Of a stretch of DNA of 64,000 nucleotides, positions 1 to 8,838 are shown in pieces. Location of the stretch: NCBI GenBank assembly GCA_963576565.1, contig OY755038.1, forward strand, positions 176,940,438 through 177,004,437. Reading direction: 5' to 3'. Under the pieces are notes generated by a model. The model did not search any database and was not told the DNA's origin. It saw only the letters and a list, made by a program, of their open reading frames with translations. Numbering within the stretch: position 1 is the stretch's first letter; each line of letters begins with the position of its first letter. The translations under genes and the position numbers were made by a program. This DNA comes from Aspidapion aeneum (taxonomy: Eukaryota > Arthropoda > Insecta > Coleoptera > Brentidae).

Positions 1-150
1 AGACATGAGATGGTACTTAATAAAAAAATTTCAAACTGTTTTGCCTGACGTACCCATTCTTCGCTAGGTTCAGTTAAACCTCCAAATGACAAATTTTGTA
101 CCCAGCTATTCTGGCTATAAAAATATTTGTGCCCTGCTCGTGTTATGTCT

Positions 151-1134
151 TTAGTATACATTGGCATACTTATCTCGAAATTTTCTAGTTAGCCATCCAC
201 ATAAATATTTGAAGCCATCTTCTTCAGTCTCAGACATCTCCAACACCACATTAGAATTTTCCGATGTATCGGAGGAAGAAGATGACATTTCCATTGTTAC
301 TTCTGCTTTGTTTAAAACTAAGGAGACCAAGGATTCTTCATTATCTAAGTTTTCTGATGTTTTATAGTTGGTGTTTCTTTGCAACAGGCCGGGGTTCTTT
401 CCTAGTAAAAGATATTTTATTCGTTGCAAAGCTTCTAATGGCGACGGGTGGTCATGTAGTCCTCCAATTATTCTTATATGGCTAAATGTACTTTCAAGGC
501 TATCTTGATTTAGTATACTAGTGATAAGGTACATTGTGCCATACTTTTCTTTTAAATCAGTATAAAGATTTTGTAAAGAAGCTGTAGAAATAAGCATACC
601 TTTTGGAAAAACTTGTAATGTATTTGCACTTTTGCCAATACATCTCATGTTACACACAACATCTTTCACCTTTTCTAATAATTGGTCCTGTTCTCCTTTA
701 TTAAAACCATAAGGTTTTTTTGTACATAGGCTTTCCTTTGAAGTGTATGATTTGAAAATGTCAAACCAGTTGCTCACCATTTCTATAAATGACCCTGTTC
801 TTTTTACTGCTTCATTATCACTGAAGTAATGCAATAGTGCAGTTGCTGTGGTATGGGATAATAGCTGAGAAGCTAATAAAACATTTTGGCGCTGGGTACC
901 TCTACAGTCAAGATGTTGTGGAGATAGCTTGTGAGCGATTTTGATTTCCAGGTCTTTTATAACCTCTACAAGATCTTCAAGTGGTTTTCTTGTAATTGTT
1001 TCACCATTAGGCAAAATAAACCCTGTATCTAAAAGCCAATTTCTGATGAGTTTTAAAAGATGTGGAGTGTCAGCAAAAACATGAATTTTTGTGTTTGTTA
1101 TAGGGTGGTAAAAAAAGTTCTTCTGGTGACACAT
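151..1134 (-). CDS. Longest open piece of the P-like transposase (C-terminal half)
   Basis: 327 codons without a stop: the longest open stretch of the transposase remnant above. It starts inside the family core. The first few residues are an out-of-frame ATG, because the natural frame runs in from the upstream catalytic block across a shift near 1130. Residues ~17-36 carry FADTPHLLKLIRNW, typical of P/THAP9 transposases, with the Asp as a candidate catalytic residue. Residues ~209-245 hold the C-terminal motif LESTFSHIRIIGG followed by HDHPSPLEALQRIK. A serine- and acid-rich tail follows. It ends at a TAA at 151-153; the family continues in another frame down to base 1 (GGLTEPSEEW). It is a fragment and not a working gene. 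Confidence 0.85.
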   Translation of the reverse strand: MCHQKNFFYHPITNTKIHVFADTPHLLKLIRNWLLDTGFILPNGETITRKPLEDLVEVIKDLEIKIAHKLSPQHLDCRGTQRQNVLLASQLLSHTTATALLHYFSDNEAVKRTGSFIEMVSNWFDIFKSYTSKESLCTKKPYGFNKGEQDQLLEKVKDVVCNMRCIGKSANTLQVFPKGMLISTASLQNLYTDLKEKYGTMYLITSILNQDSLESTFSHIRIIGGLHDHPSPLEALQRIKYLLLGKNPGLLQRNTNYKTSENLDNEESLVSLVLNKAEVTMEMSSSSSDTSENSNVVLEMSETEEDGFKYLCGWLTRKFRDKYANVY

Positions 1135-1159
1135 TTAGTTCTGTCCACAGGCCAACATT

Positions 1160-1171
1160 ACCCCCCCCCCC
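1160..1171. repeat. Poly-C tract inside the transposase pseudogene
   Basis: A run of C (poly-G on the coding strand) lies exactly where the transposase encodes the glycines of its DCGGGN motif. Slippage there probably contributed to the frame break that follows. Confidence 0.6.
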
Positions 1172-2070
1172 GCAGTCAGCTACACATGCCACCACTTTAT
1201 AATTAATTTAACAAAGTTCTCTAATTAACATGTCAAGGATATTTTTAGTCATTTTTTGATCAAACTCAACAAAAATAGGTTGCTTAAAATTTTTAAATAA
1301 CCCCCGCACCATCACAACTTGCATGTAATTATGTGGTCCTTTTATTTTATCTTTTACTTTGTCATATTCAAGCTCTGACCTAACTTTCACTTCGTCTTAC
1401 TGGATGCACACCACCTTTTCTTGATTAGATAGATCAATAGCTGCAATTTCCATTAAACGTAATACTTCCGTAAGGATGCCATCTTCCATCCGGATTTGGC
1501 TGGCCCAACTTGCTAGTGTTGATAAATATGGCAGAGGGTAATTAACTTTAGTTCTTAAAAGGGTATAAGCCCCTCGACTTAAATAGCGTAATGTGAAAGC
1601 TTTTGATAAATCATCAGTTGACCACTGAAGTTTCTTTTTTGATTTTGTGAAAATATCTATTTGACATGGAGAAAAACATGTTTTTAAAATTTCCTCACAT
1701 TGACTTTTTCAGATTGCACAATTTTAAGGTGCTCCAAATGCCTTTTGGCATCATCTTTTATCTTTGTTTGAAGTTTTTCTAAATCTGCTTTCAATTTTTG
1801 ATTTTTTTTTGAAGCTCCACATTTTGTCTTTTTAGACTTTCCAATGTGTACATTATTTTTAGGTACTTTTCTTCAAAACTTCCTTGTTTATCACAAATGG
1901 GATCACTGATGTTGGAAATTTCTTGTAAAGTTTTACTTTGAAAATCTGTTAATGTCTTAACTAATTTATTTTGGCTTGATTCTTCAGCTTCTCAACCACT
2001 AGCTTATCCTCATGTTGCAGCTTTTTCGATGAAACAGCGGAAACAAAACAAAAATCCCTCATTAGTTTCA

Positions 2071-2145
2071 TATAGTCTAGAGACCCTGTATGTATGATAT
2101 ATTTAAAAAATATATATATCATACAGGGTCTCCAGTATAGTCTAG
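2071..2145. mobile_element. 55-bp palindromic insertion with 10-bp target duplication (copy A)
   Basis: Bases 2081-2135 are a near-perfect inverted repeat beginning AGACCCTGTATG and ending CATACAGGGTCTCCAG. It is flanked on both sides by the identical 10-mer TATAGTCTAG (2071-2080 and 2136-2145). One arm has an extra 4-bp TATG, and the right end carries a short unpaired CCAG. It lies within the P-like transposase remnant, so it is a later insertion. A second element of identical length and target-duplication size lies at 36796-36870. It cannot encode anything; how it moves is unknown. Confidence 0.8.
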
Positions 2146-2738
2146 ATAAAAGTGAAGTCATCTCACATTAATGCCAACTAACTATTGTGTGTAGCCACAC
2201 AATCATTGTCGAGCAAGCCACATCCCCTATAAAAGATATAAAAAAAATTATGGAAATTTTGTACTGAGTATGAACTAATTTTGACCCTTTGAATTTGAAC
2301 ATAGTAATTTTTTAGTATTTATGAACTAATTATGTCCTGCTTCCATTTTTTTCTCAGGTCCCATTTTACTCCTGTATTCAAAATAAAGAATGGGGTTAAG
2401 CCCCCACTGGTAGCTATATCCTGCAAATAGAATAAAGAGGGTTAATAAAAAAAAGTCAATACAGAAATTTTCTACTATTTATGAACTGATTATGTTGAGC
2501 TTTAATTTTTTTCTCAGGTCTTATTTTACACCTTTTGATATAAAAAGAAACAAGTATGCTTTTTCCAGTGGAAGCCACACCCGAGGGGTGGTCAGCTGAA
2601 CTAAATTTATACACCATCCTGCAGAACTTTTAAATCCTGTCCTGTATTGTAGCCTATAGCCCCCCCTTTCAAATTGGAAAAAAGTACAAATTTAGGAAGG
2701 GCAGAGCAAAACATAGCATTATTTGTTCTTTTGACTTA
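2146..2738. other. Probable intron or spacer of the P-like transposase
   Basis: AT-rich DNA between the THAP exon donor and the coiled-coil coding part. No reading frame of the family was recognised here. Reading it as intron rests on the GTAAGT donor at its right-hand (coding 5') end. Confidence 0.4.
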
Positions 2739-2999
2739 CCATCTTTCTTCAGTATCAGCCTTACAGGCAAACCCAGAAGTTCAGATTGAAGGTGTCGTTC
2801 AAAATCTGATTGTTCAAAATGTTTACTACATATTCTGATATCTATATCACTGTTAACAGATTCATTTCCAAAGCACTTTTGTACCCATATTTGTCACAAA
2901 TTTTTGTCTTTTGGAAATCGCCAAAAAGACACTTTCTCGTTTCTAAACCTGCAATCCCAAAAATTGTTTTTGCATATAGCCACACAGTAGTTTTGTCCA
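2739..2999 (-). pseudogene. THAP-domain exon of the P-like transposase
   Basis: The minus strand reads NYCVAICKNN, then VSFWRFPKDKNL, a stop, QIWVQKCFGNE, and RICSKHFEQSDFE. This is the C2CH THAP zinc finger with its FP motif; the CVAIC cysteines and the CSKHF Cys/His pair are the zinc ligands. In this family the domain binds the element's subterminal DNA. The single in-frame TGA at 2894-2896 is one CpG-decay step from CGA (Arg). The exon ends LILKKDG directly followed by GTAAGT, a consensus splice donor, so the exon looks spliced to the coiled-coil part. No ATG is seen in frame just upstream; the start is missing or in another exon. Confidence 0.85.
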
Positions 3000-3551
3000 G
3001 GTATTTTTAAAACAAAAAACTGATCTGTGCAAATAAATTTAGCCGCAAAACTAATAAAAAACACAAAAAGTAGAACAAAACTCAGCTGCTGGACACAGCC
3101 AAGACATTAAAAAATTAAATAAATTCAGTTGTTTTCGCCCTAAGTCCTCGAATCAATTTGTATAATCAAACGATCGAGCTCGTTTTACTTTATAATTTCA
3201 TTTTTGGGCTCTTTAGAGTCTAGGGGGCTTAGAAAAATTTACAATTAAACATGTAAAAAATTGCCTTTTATATGTTTATACGTAAAGACAACTTCAAATT
3301 TGCTTAATAATTTAAAAATTTTTTAAAAAAATACGATATTCATTAAAGTAAAATCGTAACCTAACTTTTGATTCCGATTTTAAAGTTAATCAGCTGGACC
3401 ACCAGTGACGTGTAAAATACGACACCACCGTGTCACCTAACAACCAAACAAGGACGGATTTTTTTTTACATCGATAAATATATAGCCGTTAATTACTCGC
3501 CTGCTTTTGTTCTAGTTTTTCTCATGTTTTGGTAGATGGCGCTTGTTGTGG
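3000..3551. other. No recognised feature
   Basis: AT-rich DNA upstream of the transposase remnant. It could include the 5' end of the P-like element, but no terminal repeat could be assigned. Confidence 0.3.
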
Positions 3552-3608
3552 ATTAGACCATTACGTTTTTCCACTATAAACGTAGGAGGAGAGACAAAAT
3601 GGTCTAAT
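3552..3608. repeat. Nested hairpin
   Basis: Outer arms ATTAGACCATT and AATGGTCTAAT (11 bp, perfect) enclose an inner hairpin ACGTTT / AAACGT. It may be a short palindromic element, but no flanking duplication is visible. Confidence 0.5.
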
Positions 3609-3702
3609 TAACTTCGCAAGTGTGTCACATTGTCAAAGCAGTGTTCCTAGGAGTCCCATAAGGACCAAAAATTTAACTGTCAATACTTATTAGGTATCCG
3701 TT

Positions 3703-3768
3703 AGATCTTGGACCCCCGTGGGGATAAGCTTTCGAGCTACTTACAGAAAAATATAAGAGAAAAACGGG
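3703..3768. mobile_element. Half of a palindromic MITE (family of 20351-20536)
   Basis: The stretch with TTGGACCCCCGTGGGG, AGCTTTCGAGCTACTTAC and AGAAAAATATAAGAGAAA matches, with substitutions, one arm of the palindromic MITE inside the giant element at 20 kb (TGGACCCCTGTCGG, AGCTTTCGAGTTGCCCAC, ATACAAGAGAAAC). Only one arm is present. It lies just upstream of the Gypsy remnant. Confidence 0.55.
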
Positions 3769-3784
3769 TGCGAAAATTTATGTT

Positions 3785-4574
3785 TTGTTCAAAAGGAATA
3801 TCCCTTTGCTGCCAATTTCAGAAAAAAGATTTCAAAAAACTACTTTTAATAAATCTAAATTTCATAATTACATTGGAAAAAGTCACTTTGATAGAAGAAC
3901 AGCTAAATTTTCTTCTCAATTTGTTAAAAATTATTTAATTTGGGCTCAAAGAACTCCAAAAAGTAAGTGGGAGGAAGCTGTTATTTTGGAAAAAGTGGGA
4001 TTCGTTCTTTTTCAATTAAATTTGGCAACGGTAGTATTCTACGAAAAAATACCAGATTTTTAAGACACCGAACAAGTAAATGTTTGCAGGGGGATCAAAG
4101 TTCTAACTGTTCAGATTCCTCAAATTTGAATTTTTATTCAAATTTTAACCTCTCATCTTTTTCATCTCAGGAAAATTTTCAAAACTCTCAATTTGTAAAA
4201 GTTTTGATGGTTCAGAGGGCATAAAAGGGAAATTTTTTGACGTAAAAAAGGCCTAGTAAAGAAAATGTAGAGGGAGACACAACATTAGTAAAAAGTTTAG
4301 AAAATTTAGAAAATGTAGAAATTGTACATTTTAGTGATAGTAGCAGCACTAGTTTTGACAAAAAATGTGAAAATTGTGATAGTAGTTTTAGTTCAGACAA
4401 CTCTAAAGGCTCTTTAAAAACTGTAGATTTTGAAAATTTTGAAAAACAGCTACAAAAAACTGTGGAAAACTCAAAAACATCAAAAAAGGTAATCGCTTTT
4501 CCAACTGTGACAAAAAGGCGTAGGACGGTAAATCCACCTCAACGTTACACTGACTTCGATCAGGGCTCTGAGTG
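3785..4574 (+). pseudogene. Ty3/Gypsy pol remnant: integrase C-terminal region and tail
   Basis: Two overlapping frames joined by one shift near 4000 read FVKNYLIWAQRTPKSKWEEA, AVILEK, then GIRSFSIKFGNGSILRKN followed by TRFLRHR. This is the arrangement of the integrase C-terminal module that ends Ty3/Gypsy pol (tryptophan-rich start, xRSFxIxxxxG, RRNRRFLR-like). A low-complexity Ser/Asn/acidic region follows (about 4080-4500, with a stop at 4222-4224), then VNPPQRYTDFD, the basic, proline-containing motif common at the end of such polyproteins, and a TGA at 4572-4574. No integrase catalytic core or other pol domain is seen upstream, so it is a 3' remnant. Family confidence is good; the exact lineage is not known. 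Confidence 0.7.
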
Positions 4575-5025
4575 AAGTTCAGATTTGGAAAAATTTTAAG
4601 CTTGTCTACTTAACCGTACAATGGTTTCCTACATAGGATATCAACAAAGTTTCAAAACTTCAATCTTGTTTTCTTTTAATAAAGTTTGTGTGTAAACTAT
4701 TTTCTGCACATTTTCACAAGAAAACTAGTCTGCATTGTAACATTACAAAACAAGTGATTTAAAAAAATTTAGTTATATAACTGTGATATTTTAACTGATT
4801 AATTGTAGGTTTAAATTAACCTTTTCTTATAGGGATTGTAATAATTTTTATAAATTTTACTAGCATTAGTATTGACATTGTGTTATTGATTTACCCTTCT
4901 AGTCATTTCTTTCTAGGTAATTTTATGTTGTTTGTAAAAATAAATTATTGGTTGTTTTATATTTTTAGTGTTTATAAATTTAAAATATTTTTAGCTTAGA
5001 ATATTTAAATGTAAAATATTTTTAT
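4575..5025. other. 3' non-coding part of the Gypsy remnant (inferred)
   Basis: AT-rich, with no reading frame. It lies between the end of the pol tail and a purine-rich tract, as a 3' untranslated part of an LTR element would. Confidence 0.35.
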
Positions 5026-5026
5026 T

Positions 5027-5090
5027 AAAAGGGAGATGTCACGTGATCTAGACAGCTTTCAATAAAGATATACAGTAGATCATCGAGAGT
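5027..5090 (+). mobile_element. Polypurine tract and start of a 3' LTR (putative)
   Basis: AAAAGGGAGA at 5027-5036 is followed at once by TGTCACGTGATC. A purine tract abutting TGT is the usual 3' LTR junction of Gypsy-type elements, and it lies downstream of the pol tail in the right orientation. The LTR itself appears cut short where the opposite-strand RT fragment begins, and no second LTR was found to prove it. Confidence 0.4.
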
Positions 5091-5094
5091 GAAA

Positions 5095-5353
5095 AACCAA
5101 TATGATCGTGCCAATGATGTTAATATGTCGTCCATTCTTGGAAGTGGGTAACCTTTCTTGGTCACGTCCATTTAGTTTTCGGTAGTCAACACAAAATCTA
5201 TTACTTCCATTCTTTTTAGAGACAAACACCACAGAAGATGACTAAGGACTCTTCAACGACGCCGTTACTGAGTATTTTATTGATGACATTTTGAATTTTT
5301 TTTTGTTTGGATATTGGTAGTTTTCTTGGGAGTTGTCTTATCGTTTAAGCATC
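5095..5353 (-). pseudogene. Ty3/Gypsy reverse transcriptase fragment
   Basis: The minus strand reads IRQLPRKLPISKQKKIQNV, then ILSNGVVEES, then VVFVSKKNG and RFCVDYRKLN. This is the N-terminal part of a Gypsy reverse transcriptase (pre-RT IRQxPRRLP, GVIExS, VVLVKKKDG, RFCVDYRKLN). Frame shifts and the loss of a few codons before VVFV show it is inactive. The catalytic YVDD region is absent. It lies in opposite orientation to the integrase remnant at 3785-4574, so it is either a separate insertion or part of a rearranged copy. The reading frame further upstream (to about 5565) was not recognised. Confidence 0.75.
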
Positions 5354-5569
5354 GCTAGTGTTGATAACATGGTAAGTGAGGTTTGTGCATCCACAAAGTT
5401 CTTAGTTTCTAAGATATCACTTTGTTCTTTTATAAATTCTCTTACTGTACGAAATTCTTCTGGATTGAGATGTTGCCAAGTTGAATCATATTGCAGAAGT
5501 ATTTCTGTTTGTAACTTGCTTCTATCTATATAAGTTGGCACTTCACGTCTTCTCACTTTCTGGACAGTT

Positions 5570-5687
5570 CTAAGATATTTACAAGAAACTGTTTTCAAGG
5601 CTAATATATTATCATGGCTTCACTTGAAATGTGCTAATAGGCTACCTGGGAAGGTATCAGATCCGTCATGGATCCATTTATTTTTAG
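5570..5687 (+). mobile_element. R1 dispersed repeat, 3' end fragment
   Basis: Contains GATATTTACAAGAAACTG, GCTTCACTTGAAATGTGCTA, then GGAAGGTATCAGATCCGTC and ATGGATCCATTTATTTT. It matches the 3' end of the R1 family seen near 23.6, 37.5, 47.6 (reverse) and 57.8 kb. The end carries the small palindrome GATCC-GTCAT-GGATC. Confidence 0.75.
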
Positions 5688-5770
5688 CTAGTGCGCATTT
5701 TTGCTAACCGTCCGGCATGTCTCCTGGGCAGTAAGTCACAATTTTTCCAAAACGGAGTGAGATATTGTCC

Positions 5771-6662
5771 AGCAAAAAAGGTATTTTTTCTGTTTCGTAG
5801 CTCTATCTGGTCTAACAATTTTCGTAGCGCCTCGCGTCGGTCGTTACAAGAAAGCAGTAAGTATATGGATGAGAGCGGCTAGTTCACAACTTGAATTCCG
5901 TTTGCTATTGGTCGAAATAGTCAGCTGACTTTTTGATGTTGAACGTTGCCGTTTAAGATTATTATTATATTATATTCAGAGCTGGTGCCACTAGTCAAGC
6001 ATTTAACAAACATTATGTTTACAGCTTTCGGCGTAAAATACGAATATATACTAGTTGTAAGTGATTATAAAGTGTGGTGGTTTGTGCAGTACATACCTAT
6101 TGAATTTAACTAAATCTATGCATATGAGTTTTTTTGTATTGTTTTTTAAAAACATATTATATTCTATTACAGTTCATGTCATTATTTTTGGGACAACTTT
6201 TTACAACTTTTTTTTGTTGGCCTATGCTTTTTGTTATGGTAGACAACTGATAACTGTCAAAAAGTTATCTCAAAAATTATGATATACAGTTTAAATTAGC
6301 TTCCCTATCCTGTTTTCTTATCGAAATCGGTGTTAACCTAACCCTGATAAATTATTCGACAACGTATCCTAACCTGTCCAGACACACCCCGGTTAGAATA
6401 CGTTTCCCATCCATTGACCACGGTTAGGTTTTGTTTCAGTTTGGTTTAACACCGATTTCAACCTCGCAAAACGAGGACAGGAGAGTTTTAATTTTAAAAA
6501 TCCCGCCTAACTATGTCAACCAATAGCAAATGAAATGCAAGTTGTGAACTATCCGCTCGTGTATATGGTAGTTATTCCAAAATTAAGTTAAAATAAGTGC
6601 GGTTCGCAAAAAAAGTGTTTTCTTTCTAGGTTTCGTTGCCCTATTTGGTCTAGAAATAGTTT
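5771..6662. mobile_element. Unclassified element with inverted and direct repeats
   Basis: 5861-5930 and 6505-6572 are inverted copies (GTATATGGATGAGAGCGG and TAGTTCACAACTTG against the complement of CAAGTTGTGAACTATCC). Outside them lie similar sequences in direct orientation: 5771-5826 and 6605-6662 share GCAAAAAA, TTTCG, GGTCTA. Part of the interior (about 6175-6245, TTGGCCTATGCTTTTTGTTA) resembles 35405-35470 inside the Harbinger-type element, so this may be a distant relative. No protein is recognised; the short reading frame at 6061-6282 matches no family I know. Confidence 0.5.
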
Positions 6663-7310
6663 GATCAAAGAAGCCGTGTAAATTCAATACTATTATAAAA
6701 ATACAAAACAACCGGTTGCTTGTTAGTTTGAAAACAAAAAATGACTTAACTTTTTTTTCTTGGGGCTTACTACTGGAGTCACTGCATTTTAGAAGCCTGC
6801 CAAAAGACGCCAGCCTTCCCGGACACAGTGACCCTAGTTAATTCTCTAAACTATTATTGCCTCCCCATATCAACGCTCTTGTCTAAACTACGCCAAAGAA
6901 TGACCCAAGGAAGCGTAAAATTCCAATTTAATATCAAGGAAGACTCTGAATGCCTGACATTCAGTGGCACACTCAGAAAATATGTCTGGAGAGCCTTACA
7001 TAGGTTGTGGTTAAAAATATTTTTGGGGTGCCACGCCTTGAGGTTGTCACATTATTTGCATTCCAACGTAATATATTAATAATTTTAAAAAAATTCTTAT
7101 TTCCGCCACGCGCAGCAAGTTACTAGTAATTGAAATCAGTTCAATGCTTCCTTAAAAATATACGTTTATTCTATGCTTTACAGTTTATATACGAATGTCT
7201 TGCCAAAGCTGCTCCTTATAAATTTAGGAATACAGTACAAATATCATGACCAAAATCGATAGGTCTTTTAAAAACAAAATGAAAATCTTCCACCATCTTA
7301 AAATCCAAGA
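6663..7310. other. No recognised feature
   Basis: Includes an 83-codon open frame (6828-7079, plus strand) with no recognised motif. Nothing else can be supported here. Confidence 0.3.
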
Positions 7311-7441
7311 CCTATTCGCCTATTAATTAAAGATGCTTTTACTGCCCAATGCTCAAACCTATCGAAAGCCTTCTCGAAGTCTATAAACGCAATATGTAGT
7401 GTAATATTATAGTCGTTGGCTCTTTCTTTCAGGATTTTCAT
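7311..7441 (-). pseudogene. RTE-type LINE reverse transcriptase fragment
   Basis: The minus strand reads MKILKERANDYNITLHIAF, then IDFEKAFDRFEHWAV, then KASLINRRIG. The [IF]DxxKAFD motif with preceding acidic and asparagine residues is the RT motif carrying the first catalytic Asp, and the form is that of RTE-like endonuclease-reverse transcriptases common in insects. Only about 43 codons remain. A C-terminal piece of the same type lies on the opposite strand at 7484-7747, so the copy has been inverted internally or two fragments abut. Confidence 0.7.
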
Positions 7442-7483
7442 GGTGACACAATATCCCCTAAACTATTACGAAACAAAACAAAA

Positions 7484-7747
7484 GTAAGGGATGTCTGTGG
7501 AGAAGTAGCAAAATTAAAATGGAAATTTGCCGGTCATAATATCAGACAGAAATATGATCGATGAAAGAAATGTATTGTAAACTGGAGACCTTGGGAAAAC
7601 AAAAGAAGTAGGGGAAGACTCAAAATGAGATGCGCGGACGATTTGAAGAAACACGCAGGAACTAGATGGATGAACACGTCGACAAACAGAGAAGAGTGGA
7701 AGATATTGGGGGAGGCCTATGTCCAAAGATGGATTGAAGAAGGCTAA
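7484..7747 (+). pseudogene. RTE-type LINE ORF C-terminus
   Basis: One frame reads LKWKFAGHNIRQKYDR, an in-frame TGA, then VNWRPWENKRSRGRLKMRC, ADDLKKHAGTRWM, and REEWKILGEAYVQRWIEEG before TAA at 7745-7747. This is the conserved C-terminal segment of RTE-type retrotransposon proteins (WAGHxxR, W.P...RSRGRPxxRWxDD, W...EAYVQRW). The premature TGA stands where the family has Trp. It is inactive and truncated at its 5' side. The fragment of the core RT lies next door on the other strand. Confidence 0.75.
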
Positions 7748-7797
7748 ATTGAATAGAATGATAGGTGATATTTTGCCAATTTCTTGAGGTAGTATTA

Positions 7798-7978
7798 GGT
7801 AGTTGCAAGGGCGCACCCAGGGAGGGGGGCCCGGGGTCCGGGCCCCCCCCAAGCCTATGATTTTTGTATATATTTTCCACATATTTCATAAATAAACACA
7901 AAAAATAGCATGAAATACGACATTATGAGGCCTCGGGCCCCCCCCAAGACCTATTCCTGGGTGCGTTACTGGTAGTTG
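7798..7978. mobile_element. hAT-type MITE, 165 bp, 8-bp target duplication
   Basis: Element 7806-7970 begins CAAGGGCGCACCCAGG and ends CCTGGGTGCGTTACT, inverted copies of each other with G/C-rich interior tracts. Identical 8-mers GGTAGTTG flank it (7798-7805, 7971-7978). Eight-bp duplications and CA..GGCG-like ends are the hAT signature. It carries no protein. It inserted just after the end of the LINE fragment at 7747. Confidence 0.75.
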
Positions 7979-8817
7979 AAAGTAGTAAACAAAATTTTTC
8001 AGTTAGTCTAATAAATCACTTTAATATATGGCACCTATTCAAAAAGTTATTGTTTTGATTATTACGTATTTTATAACCGCTATCAGAAATATATCTTCAT
8101 TAATAATAATAAATAAAACCAAAAGACTTAACAAGAATAATTAAGCAATGATTCATCGCTTTTTAAAAATAAATTTGCCTACAATAACAAATATGTAAAT
8201 TTTAATGTTGGTGTATCTATTTACGTACCCATCAATCCGCCCAGATAAATAAAGGAGACATCTGTATGCTGTTTAATCAACTTAAAGTTAGAAAATAAGA
8301 CACTGGTATTTTTATTGTTTTTTGATTACCTAGTGCATGGTAGATGGGGCCAGAAAAAAATAGAGGAGGCGCTTAAATGCTCTAAATGTTGACACGGATT
8401 ACCAAATAAATGATCCGTTATTTTGGTATCCATCAGAAAGGGTTTTCAGAAGAGCAGCCGGAAACCGGTTTGCTGTCCGCTGCACAAAACGAAGTACAAA
8501 CAATTTGTGGTTTTATGGCTCCCGAAATAATAGGTTTTGTGTCAGCCAATGTTTAAGCAAAGGAGATGTTTTACAAGCTGCACGATTTTCTTGCTAGTTC
8601 TGTCTAAATTAATTTCCTCATAAGTTCATTATAACTGAACCGATTTCAATGAAATGAAAAGCAGAATAATAAAATTCGCTTGCTCTGTAAGGGTTACTTT
8701 TGAAAGATGTAATTTTAACATTTACGTTGGCAGATTAATGGCCCTTTATGAGAGATCATTTTCCGTTATGCTGCAAGACATTTTTTACACCAGAAAACAG
8801 AGAGAATGTTGTAATAA
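7979..8817. other. No recognised feature
   Basis: AT-rich DNA without recognisable repeats or coding motifs. Confidence 0.3.
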
Positions 8818-8838
8818 CCCCCCCCCCCCCCCCCCCCC
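8818..8838. repeat. Poly-C tract, 21 bp
   Basis: Uninterrupted run of C. Long C tracts near element ends recur in this window (1160, 26876, 27002, 49012). Confidence 0.9.

Larger units (their letters stand above)
1..2999 (-). pseudogene. P-element / THAP9-like DNA transposase pseudogene
   Basis: Broken coding sequence read on the minus strand; it runs off the left edge. In coding order there is a THAP zinc finger (2999-2739), a lysine-rich coiled-coil stretch (about 2000-1700), a block reading TLRYLSRGAYTLLR then NYPLPYLSTLASW (about 1640-1480), the catalytic core (DE near 1395, GPHNYMQVVMVRGLF near 1340-1300, VADCGGGNVGLW near 1190-1140, FADTPHLLKLIRNW near 1080) and a C-terminal part with LESTFSHIRIIGG. 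Frame shifts near 1130 and 150, a TGA in the THAP domain and a TAA just before the first catalytic Asp show it is dead. The family cuts and pastes DNA with an RNase H-like DDE/D core and a GTP-binding insertion. No terminal inverted repeats were identified. The family is clear; the intron layout is inferred. Confidence 0.88.

Noticed and set aside
161..485. Plus-strand frames of 68 and 73 codons
   Set aside because: Antisense shadows of the P-like transposase, which shows family motifs.
6828..7079. 83-codon plus-strand frame
   Set aside because: No recognised domain on either strand; kept as an unknown.
7514..7901. Minus-strand frames of 79 and 122 codons with PGPP text
   Set aside because: They lie across the hAT MITE and antisense to the LINE C-terminus; no family motif.
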